Assembly (NCBI GenBank): GCA_019114745.1
Contig: DXEY01000062.1
Span: forward strand, 1 to 18,475
Source of the DNA: Candidatus Mediterraneibacter colneyensis
Lineage (GTDB): Bacteria; Bacillota; Clostridia; Lachnospirales; Lachnospiraceae
Length of the DNA stretch: 18,475 bases
Reading direction: 5' to 3'
Under the pieces are notes generated by a model that was not told the DNA's origin, did no database searches, and worked only from the letters and a program-made list of their open reading frames with translations. The stretch's first letter is position 1. Each line of letters begins with the position of its first letter. The position numbers and the translations under genes were made by a program. Shown here in pieces: positions 13,356 to 18,475 of this stretch.

Positions 13356-14537
13356 TCAGGCGAGCGCCCGCTTCAGTTTTTCGATCATTTCATCAATGTG
13401 TTTTTCTTCTGCGATCAGAGGCGGCACAAACCGGATCACATTTCCCTGCGCCTGTATCACTAACAGCCCCTCTTCGATGGCGCGGCTGTTCACTTCCGCC
13501 AGCGGCTTCGTGACGACGATCCCCTGCATGAGACCTTTTCCTTTCCGTTCCGTCACGCAGTCCAGTTCGTCTACGAGCTCGTCCAGCCTTTTTGTCAGGT
13601 AAGGCGCCACTTTGTTCACATGGCCGACGATATCCTCCCGCTCAAAGATCTCGATCACCTTTTTCACAGCGGTACATGCCAGAGGATTCCCTCCGTATGT
13701 CGCACCGTGGTCTCCGGCTTTCAGAGAGTATTCCGCCACCTGTTCCGTCATGGCGAACGCCCCTACGGGAACCCCGTTTCCAATGGCTTTTGCCATCGTC
13801 AGGATATCCGGCTTTACCCCGAATCCCTGCCATGCAAACATGCTGCCGGTCCTTCCCATGCCACACTGCACTTCATCACAGATCATAAGGATATCATTCT
13901 CATCGCAGATCCTGCGGATCCCTTCCATAAATTCCTGATCCGCCAGATTGATCCCGCCTTCCCCCTGGAGGGGCTCCAGAATGATCGCGCAGGTCCGGTC
14001 GCTGACCAGAGCTTTTACGCTGTCCAGGTCATTGAACTTTGCGAACCGTACTCCCGGCACAAGGGGCTCAAAAGGCTCCCTGTAGGCATCATGGCCTGTC
14101 ACAGACACTGCGCCGAATGTCCTGCCGTGAAACGAATTTTCCATTGCAATAAATTCAAACCGCCCGGTTCCTTTCGTATAAGCGTAACGTCTTGCCGCTT
14201 TCAGCGCGCCTTCCACCGCCTCGCCGCCGCTGTTTGTAAAAAAGACCCTGTCCATTCCGCAGACGCGGTTTAGTTCCCGCGCCGCCTCCCCGCATGTTTC
14301 GTGATAATACAGGTTGGACGTGTGATACAATTTGTCGATCTGGGCTTTCAGAGCCTCATTTAACTCTTTGCAGTTATATCCCAGGCCCGTCACGGCAAAC
14401 CCTGCCGCAAAATCAAGATATTCCTTCCCGTCCGTGTCATAGAGGTACATTCCCTCTCCGTGATCCAGTACGACCGGAAAACGATTGTAAACGTGGAGCA
14501 GATTCTCCTCTGCCGCCTGTATCTTATGATTCACCAT
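13356..14537 (-). CDS. argD: Acetylornithine aminotransferase
   Basis: ArgD is the PLP enzyme that converts N-acetylglutamate semialdehyde plus glutamate to N-acetylornithine in the cytoplasm. The protein is 393 residues, the normal class III aminotransferase length. The PLP-binding lysine is Lys-250 in TMAKAIGNGVPVGAF. DEVQ (221-224) is the cofactor-ring motif, NSGGEAVEGALK (102-113) binds the phosphate, and LEPLQGEGG (188-195) is also conserved. The usual NSGTEA or NSGAEA reads NSGGEA here, a mild variant. The ATG at 14537 lies inside the end of argB (14-base overlap) with AGG 7 bases upstream, so the two are translationally coupled. Related enzymes such as succinylornithine or 4-aminobutyrate transaminases are similar, but the arg operon context settles the call. 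Confidence 0.97.
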   Translation of the reverse strand: MVNHKIQAAEENLLHVYNRFPVVLDHGEGMYLYDTDGKEYLDFAAGFAVTGLGYNCKELNEALKAQIDKLYHTSNLYYHETCGEAARELNRVCGMDRVFFTNSGGEAVEGALKAARRYAYTKGTGRFEFIAMENSFHGRTFGAVSVTGHDAYREPFEPLVPGVRFAKFNDLDSVKALVSDRTCAIILEPLQGEGGINLADQEFMEGIRRICDENDILMICDEVQCGMGRTGSMFAWQGFGVKPDILTMAKAIGNGVPVGAFAMTEQVAEYSLKAGDHGATYGGNPLACTAVKKVIEIFEREDIVGHVNKVAPYLTKRLDELVDELDCVTERKGKGLMQGIVVTKPLAEVNSRAIEEGLLVIQAQGNVIRFVPPLIAEEKHIDEMIEKLKRALA

Positions 14538-15426
14538 GATAATACCTGCTTTCTTCGCTGTTTAATATTGCTGTTCCGATTCCTTTGTTTGTAAAGATCT
14601 CCAGAAGGAGACAGTGAGGGATCCTTCCGTCCAGGATATGCACGCGGGACACTCCTGCCTCGATGGCGTCGATGCAGTTCTGTAGCTTCGGAAGCATGCC
14701 GCCGCCGATATAGCCGTCCTGCATCAGCTTTTTGGCATCATCGACCCGAAGCTCCGAGATCAGGGTAGACGAATCTTCCGGATCTTTATAGACTCCTTCA
14801 ATATCGGTCAAAAATGCCAGCTTTTCCGCCTTTACTGCCCGTGCGATCGCACACGCGGCGTCATCCGCATTGATATTGTAGGTATGGAACTCGTCATCAA
14901 GCCCTACCGGGCATACGATCGGGAGGAAGTCTTTCTCCAGCAGGTCGTAAAGGATCTGGGCATTCACATCTTTGACCTCGCCCACATAACCGATGTCCTG
15001 CCCCTGTGACAGCTTCTTTTCAACCTTGAGCAGAGCTCCGTCCTTGCCGCTGATGCCGATGGCGCGCACGCCGAGACTTTCTACGAGCTGAACCAGGCTC
15101 TTGTTCACCCGTCCCAGCACCATCTCCGCCACTTCCATTGTATCTTCGTCCGTCACGCGAAGCCCGTTGATGAACTTCGGCTCCATGCCGACTTTGCCGA
15201 CCCATTTGCTGATCTCCTTGCCGCCGCCGTGGACGATGATCGGTTTGAAGCCGACCAGCTTCAGAAGGGTGACGTCCTCGATCACACGTTTCTTCAGCTC
15301 CTCATCCACCATGGCGCTTCCGCCGTATTTCACCACGATGATCTTGCGGTTGAAACGCTGAATGTACGGCAGGGCCTCGATCAGCACCTGCGCTTTATCA
15401 AGATATTGCTGCATGCTATTATTCAT
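14524..15426 (-). CDS. argB: Acetylglutamate kinase, probably arginine-sensitive
   Basis: ArgB phosphorylates N-acetylglutamate with ATP, the usual control step where acetyl groups are recycled by ArgJ. The protein is 300 residues. KYGGSAM (33-39) and VHGGGKE (65-71) are the nucleotide and substrate-binding glycine motifs. An N-terminal helix of about 25 residues before the first strand, and the C-terminal HCLLLEIFTNKGIGT segment, are features of hexameric arginine-inhibited kinases. Feedback inhibition by arginine is therefore expected (known for the subfamily, inferred here). The ATG at 15426 has a full AAGGAGG ribosome binding site 5 bases upstream. That site is a single base away from repeat cluster 1 (15440-15517). 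The 3' end overlaps argD by 14 bases. Confidence 0.98.
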   Translation of the reverse strand: MNNSMQQYLDKAQVLIEALPYIQRFNRKIIVVKYGGSAMVDEELKKRVIEDVTLLKLVGFKPIIVHGGGKEISKWVGKVGMEPKFINGLRVTDEDTMEVAEMVLGRVNKSLVQLVESLGVRAIGISGKDGALLKVEKKLSQGQDIGYVGEVKDVNAQILYDLLEKDFLPIVCPVGLDDEFHTYNINADDAACAIARAVKAEKLAFLTDIEGVYKDPEDSSTLISELRVDDAKKLMQDGYIGGGMLPKLQNCIDAIEAGVSRVHILDGRIPHCLLLEIFTNKGIGTAILNSEESRYYHGES

Positions 15427-15439
15427 AACTACCTCCTTC

Positions 15440-15517
15440 GGGGACGTAGTAAAAGTCGATTTGACTACGTCCCCAATTCAACTTCACTATGTCCCAAATC
15501 TGATTTTGCCCTGTCCC
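15440..15517 (+). repeat. Repeat cluster 1: palindrome plus two half-units, 78 bp
   Basis: Reading on the plus strand, a 35-bp palindrome (15440-15474, arms GGGGACGTAGT and ACTACGTCCCC, 13-base centre) is followed by a 21-base unit (15475-15495) and a 22-base unit (15496-15517), each ending in TGTCCC. It fills much of the argJ-argB gap and stops one base before the argB ribosome binding site. The same architecture appears inverted at 17279-17356. It looks like a REP-like dispersed repeat; no transposase is nearby. Confidence 0.85.
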
Positions 15518-15556
15518 TTTTTAAGGAAAACCGCTGTTATACAGTTGATTATCGCT

Positions 15557-16780
15557 CTAACTCCGGTAATCGGCATTGATCGTTATGTATTCATGGGTCA
15601 GATCGCATCCCCATGCCGCCGCCTCCACATCGCCTTCTTTGATATCCGCGATGACGGTTACCTTAGGCTGGGAAAGAATTTCCGCCGCCTTTTCTTCACT
15701 GTAGTCCAGAGCCGTACCGTTTTCGATAATCTGTAACCTGCCAGCCTCACTTTCAAAATAAAGATCTACTTTTTCCGGGTCAAATTCCGCGCCGGAATAT
15801 CCCATAGCGCAGAGGATCCTGCCCCAGTTTGCATCGTGTCCTGCGATAGCGGCCTTCGTCAGATTGGAGCAGACAATTGATTTCGCGAGAGTTTTTGCCT
15901 GTGCTTTTGTGTCAGCGCCAATGATCTTTGCCTCAAAAAGAGCGGTTGCTCCCTCACCGTCGCCTGCCATTTCTTTCGCAAGCGACTCATTTACATAATG
16001 AAGCGCCTCTTTAAACGCCTCATATTCCCTCGTTCCATATCGGATCTTTTCATTTCCCGCCATACCGTTGGCAAGCAAAAGCACCGTATCGTTTGTTGAG
16101 GTATCACCGTCCACGGAGATCATATTATACGTGTCCTCCACATCCGTGCTCAGTGCCGCCTGCAGGGCTTTTTTTGAAATCCTGGCGTCTGTTGTAATAA
16201 AAGCCAGCATCGTACACATGTTGGGATGGATCATACCGGAGCCTTTCGCCATACCGCCGATCGTCACAAGAGTATCGCCGATTTCAACTGTCACGGCAGC
16301 TTCCTTCTTTTTCGTATCGGTTGTCATAATCGCCTGGGCAGCCTGGGTTCCGCTTGTAAGATCTGATTTTCTTTCTTTTGCAAGCTGAGAAATGCCTTTC
16401 GTTATCTTCTCCATCGGAAGCTGCATTCCAATCACACCGGTAGATGCGACCAATACGCTCTCCGCCTCTACCCCCAGCACTTTCGCCGTCTCTTCTGCGG
16501 TCTGCGCGCAATAAGCCATTCCTTCCGCGCCGGTACACGCATTTGCAATCCCGGAATTTACCACGACCGCCTGAGATTTCAACTGCTTTTCCACAATCTC
16601 CCGATCCCATTTGACAGGCGCCGCTTTTACCCTGTTTGTGGTAAATGTTCCGGCAACCTTACACGGTTTTGTGCTGTAGATCAGCGCCATATCCGTGCGA
16701 TCCTGATATTTGATCCCGGCTGCTGCCGCTGCTGCTTCAAACCCCTTTGCCGCTGTCACTCCACCTTCAATCACCTGCAT
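15557..16780 (-). CDS. argJ: Glutamate N-acetyltransferase / amino-acid acetyltransferase (ArgJ)
   Basis: ArgJ moves the acetyl group from N-acetylornithine to glutamate, releasing ornithine. Bifunctional forms also acetylate glutamate from acetyl-CoA. The precursor is 407 residues and cleaves itself before a threonine that becomes the N-terminal nucleophile. Here that is Thr-190 in HPNMCTMLAF; most family members have Ala before the Thr, and Cys-189 is a small variation. Other conserved elements are NSGIANACTG (75-84), STGVIG (113-118, oxyanion region) and MAKGSGMI (177-184). The C-terminus ends in the normal ITINADYRS. The ATG at 16780 has GGAGGAG about 5 bases upstream. It sits 27 bases after the GNAT gene. 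Whether it is mono- or bifunctional cannot be read from the sequence. Confidence 0.98.
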   Translation of the reverse strand: MQVIEGGVTAAKGFEAAAAAAGIKYQDRTDMALIYSTKPCKVAGTFTTNRVKAAPVKWDREIVEKQLKSQAVVVNSGIANACTGAEGMAYCAQTAEETAKVLGVEAESVLVASTGVIGMQLPMEKITKGISQLAKERKSDLTSGTQAAQAIMTTDTKKKEAAVTVEIGDTLVTIGGMAKGSGMIHPNMCTMLAFITTDARISKKALQAALSTDVEDTYNMISVDGDTSTNDTVLLLANGMAGNEKIRYGTREYEAFKEALHYVNESLAKEMAGDGEGATALFEAKIIGADTKAQAKTLAKSIVCSNLTKAAIAGHDANWGRILCAMGYSGAEFDPEKVDLYFESEAGRLQIIENGTALDYSEEKAAEILSQPKVTVIADIKEGDVEAAAWGCDLTHEYITINADYRS

Positions 16781-16807
16781 TTTTTCTCCTCCTCGCCTTA
16801 CTGTCGT

Positions 16808-17254
16808 TTACTGTTCATTAAACGCCGTAATATTTGCTTCATTTAGAGTAAAATCATAATAATTCAGATCCAGGCGTTCCGTCCAGCCGATCGTATTCCA
16901 GAACGCATTTCCAATGTCATTCTTTGTAAATGCGATCAGCGATACTTTATTGATCTGTTCTGCCTGGAGAGCTTTCATTGCATGGACTACCATATTCCTT
17001 CCGATCCCGTGTCTGCGGTATGCCTCATCGACACAGACGTGATACAGACATCCCCGGCGTCCGTCATGCCCGCACAAAATACTGCCGACAATCTTCCCAT
17101 CTTCCACAGCCACCACACTGGTCGTCGGGTTTCTCTTTAAAAACCGCTCTACGCCTTCTCGGGAGTCATCAATGCTCCGTATTCCGAAGCCCCTGATTTT
17201 TTTCCAGAGCTTATATACCTCATCATAATCTTCTATCGTCATAACTCTTATCAT
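16808..17254 (-). CDS. Small GNAT-family N-acetyltransferase in the arg operon
   Basis: A single-domain GCN5-related acetyltransferase of 148 residues that transfers acetyl from acetyl-CoA to an amine. The acetyl-CoA pyrophosphate loop is RRHGIG (80-85, Q/RxxGxG type), preceded by the strand CLYHVCVDE. Motif B includes AFWNTIGWTER. The segment IVGSILCGHDGRRG resembles the YpeA-like subgroup. I chose the ATG at 17254, giving MIRVMTIEDYDEVYKLW, because GGAAG is 5 bases upstream. Upstream ATGs at 17275 and 17269 lack such a site, and the first lies only four bases from repeat cluster 2. It lies between argC and argJ, so a role in making or regulating acetylated arginine intermediates, for example as a short N-acetylglutamate synthase, is plausible but unproven. 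Confidence 0.92.
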   Translation of the reverse strand: MIRVMTIEDYDEVYKLWKKIRGFGIRSIDDSREGVERFLKRNPTTSVVAVEDGKIVGSILCGHDGRRGCLYHVCVDEAYRRHGIGRNMVVHAMKALQAEQINKVSLIAFTKNDIGNAFWNTIGWTERLDLNYYDFTLNEANITAFNEQ

Positions 17255-17278
17255 CGCAACTTCCACCATTTCCATTTT

Positions 17279-17356
17279 GGGACACCCTCAAATTCAGTTT
17301 GGGACACCCTGATTTTTAATTGGGGACGTACTCAAATCGAATTTTACTACGTCCCC
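17279..17356 (-). repeat. Repeat cluster 2: inverted counterpart of cluster 1, 78 bp
   Basis: Read on the minus strand, this is a 35-bp palindrome (17356-17322), a 21-base unit and a 22-base unit ending in TGTCCC, the same order and spacing as cluster 1. The two palindromes match at 33 of 35 positions, while the following units are less alike. The first base of this palindrome (17356) is the last base of the argC stop codon. The far end lies just upstream of the GNAT gene. Confidence 0.85.
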
Positions 17357-18396
17357 TAAGGGAACAGGGGGACTAATTCGAGTCCCTCGCTCTCCTCCAG
17401 TCCGAACATCAGGTTCATATTCTGAACAGCCTGTCCTGCCGCGCCTTTCACCAGATTGTCGATCGCCCCCATCATTATAATCCTGTTCGTCCGGGGATCG
17501 ATCTGAAACCCGATATCCACATAATTACTTCCTTCCACCCATTTGGTCTCCGGATACTGTCCTTTTTCCAGCACGCGCACGAATTTTTCGTCTGCATAAT
17601 ACTTATCATAGACAGCCTTTACTTCTTCCCAGCTCACATTCTTTTTCAGTGATGCATATTCTGTCGCAAGAATCCCTCTGTTCATAGGAACCAGATGGGG
17701 CGTAAAGTTGATCGTCACCTTTTCCCCCGATGCGTATCCGAGCTGTTCCTCGATTTCCGGAGTATGCCGGTGTACGGCAACACCGTACGCTTTGATATTC
17801 TCATTGACCTCACAATAAAGGTTGGGGAGTTTTGCACCGCGCCCTGCTCCTGATGTGCCGGATTTTGCATCCACGATCAAAGTATTCATATCTATGAGCC
17901 CCTCTTTTGCCAGAGGATATGCCGTCAGTATGGAGCAGGTTGTATAACATCCCGGATTTGCCACCAGCCTTGCACCTCTGACGGCATCCCGGTTCACCTC
18001 GCAAAGCCCGTAGACAGCTTCATCTATGAACTGGGGCGCCTTGTGCTCGATCTTGTACCACTCTTCATAGACTTTTACGTCTTTTAACCGGAAATCTGCG
18101 CTCAGGTCTATGATTTTTGTCTGAGACAGTATTTCCTCGTTTACAAGTGATGCACACAGCCCCTGGGGCGTTGCCGTAAAGATCACATCCACCTGTGCCG
18201 CCAGTTTTTCCATGTTATCATCCATACAGACGTCGTCTACGATCTGAAACATATTGCGGTATACATCAGCGTATTTCTGATCGATATAGCTTCTCGACCC
18301 ATACCATTTGATTTCCACATCTTTATGTCCTGATAGTATTCTGACAAGCTCACCGCCCGCATAACCGGTGGAGCCGATAATCCCTGCTTTAATCAT
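17356..18396 (-). CDS. argC: N-acetyl-gamma-glutamyl-phosphate reductase
   Basis: ArgC reduces N-acetylglutamyl phosphate to the semialdehyde with NADPH in the cytoplasm. The protein is 346 residues, typical of the long ArgC type. The NADP-binding loop is GSTGYAG (8-14). The catalytic Cys is Cys-150 in VANPGCYTT. HRHTPEIEEQLGY supplies the active-site histidine, and PHLVPMNRGI is a further family signature. The ATG at 18396 has AAGG about 8 bases upstream. It is the first gene of the arginine operon, behind two ArgR-like boxes. The stop codon TAG is fused to the edge of repeat cluster 2, and the protein still ends normally (LVPLFP), so the repeat has not visibly truncated it. Confidence 0.98.
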   Translation of the reverse strand: MIKAGIIGSTGYAGGELVRILSGHKDVEIKWYGSRSYIDQKYADVYRNMFQIVDDVCMDDNMEKLAAQVDVIFTATPQGLCASLVNEEILSQTKIIDLSADFRLKDVKVYEEWYKIEHKAPQFIDEAVYGLCEVNRDAVRGARLVANPGCYTTCSILTAYPLAKEGLIDMNTLIVDAKSGTSGAGRGAKLPNLYCEVNENIKAYGVAVHRHTPEIEEQLGYASGEKVTINFTPHLVPMNRGILATEYASLKKNVSWEEVKAVYDKYYADEKFVRVLEKGQYPETKWVEGSNYVDIGFQIDPRTNRIIMMGAIDNLVKGAAGQAVQNMNLMFGLEESEGLELVPLFP

Positions 18397-18427
18397 TTCT
18401 TATCCCTTCCCTGTCAAAAACTTTATT

Positions 18428-18441
18428 TAAAATAATATTCA
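18428..18441. promoter_or_regulatory. ArgR-like operator (ARG box), proximal
   Basis: The minus strand reads TGAATATTATTTTA, 12 of 14 matches to the ARG box core TGAATWWWWATTCA. It lies 31 bases upstream of the argC start. Its centre is 20 bp from that of the distal box, close to the two-turn spacing usual for ArgR hexamers. A TATTAT that could be a -10 overlaps it. Confidence 0.55.
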
Positions 18442-18445
18442 AACA

Positions 18446-18463
18446 CTTGCATAATAATACATC
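18446..18463. promoter_or_regulatory. ArgR/AhrC-like operator (ARG box), distal
   Basis: The minus strand reads GATGTATTATTATGCAAG, 13 of 18 matches to the B. subtilis ARG box consensus as I know it (CATGAATAAAAATKCAAK), including the complete ATGCAAG end. Arginine-dependent repression of argC onward is the likely outcome. A confident -35/-10 pair could not be assigned before the window edge. Confidence 0.65.
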
Positions 18464-18475
18464 TTTTTTGCATAT

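Noticed and set aside
13620..14273. 217-codon open frame on the plus strand
   Set aside because: Antisense shadow of argD; His/Cys/Pro-rich composition without recognisable motifs.
15440..15517. CRISPR array or intrinsic terminator reading of repeat cluster 1
   Set aside because: Units are too few, too short and contiguous without spacers, so it is not CRISPR. The palindrome lacks a T run on the transcribed side, so it is not a standard intrinsic terminator.
1..18475. Novel defence, mobile or biosynthetic gene system
   Set aside because: All accepted genes belong to known core families (heat shock, translation, competence, replication, arginine synthesis, two-component signalling). No phage, toxin-antitoxin, nuclease cassette or transposase is seen.

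Overview
The window is a chromosomal segment of a Gram-positive, low-to-mid-GC anaerobe. It is most likely a member of the Lachnospiraceae (Clostridia). The clues are the CIRCE-controlled hrcA-grpE-dnaK order, a HemW-LepA-HolA-ComEC neighbourhood typical of Firmicutes, GerMN and YdcZ family proteins, and protein sequences that read like gut clostridia. This assignment is inference from gene content; no 16S or other marker is present. Every gene I accept is on the minus strand, so transcription runs from high to low coordinates. No gene-free stretch exceeds 300 bases, and there are no tRNA, rRNA, CRISPR, phage or transposase genes.

Right part (18475 to 12842): an arginine biosynthesis operon, argC - small GNAT acetyltransferase - argJ - argB - argD, followed by a YdcZ-type membrane protein. 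Two ArgR-like operator boxes about 20 bp apart lie just upstream of argC. ArgJ (acetyl recycling), ArgB (kinase), ArgC (reductase) and ArgD (aminotransferase) convert glutamate to acetylornithine and release ornithine. The GNAT may top up acetylglutamate. Two 78-bp repeat clusters with the same internal architecture sit in opposite orientation in this operon, one on the argC stop codon and one against the argB ribosome binding site. They bracket the GNAT-argJ pair.

Middle part (12800 to 2505): a long, tightly packed run starting at a sigma-A-like promoter. It contains a lipoprotein-type ComEA, an OmpR-family response regulator, its sensor kinase, a double-GerMN lipoprotein, ComEC (DNA uptake channel), HolA (clamp-loader delta), LepA (EF4) and HemW. 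Most gene junctions overlap or are under 30 bp. A signalling module is therefore embedded between the two DNA-uptake genes. The rpsT-gpr-spoIIP block that lies between holA and lepA in Bacillus subtilis is absent.

Left part (2470 to 1): the class I heat-shock operon hrcA - grpE - dnaK (dnaK runs off the window), with its own promoter and a perfect CIRCE operator.

The window is mostly core genome. The less ordinary signals are the paired inverted repeat clusters, the possible RNA switches at comEA and ydcZ, and the two-component/GerMN insertion in the competence cluster. I found no convincing new defence, mobile or biosynthetic system.
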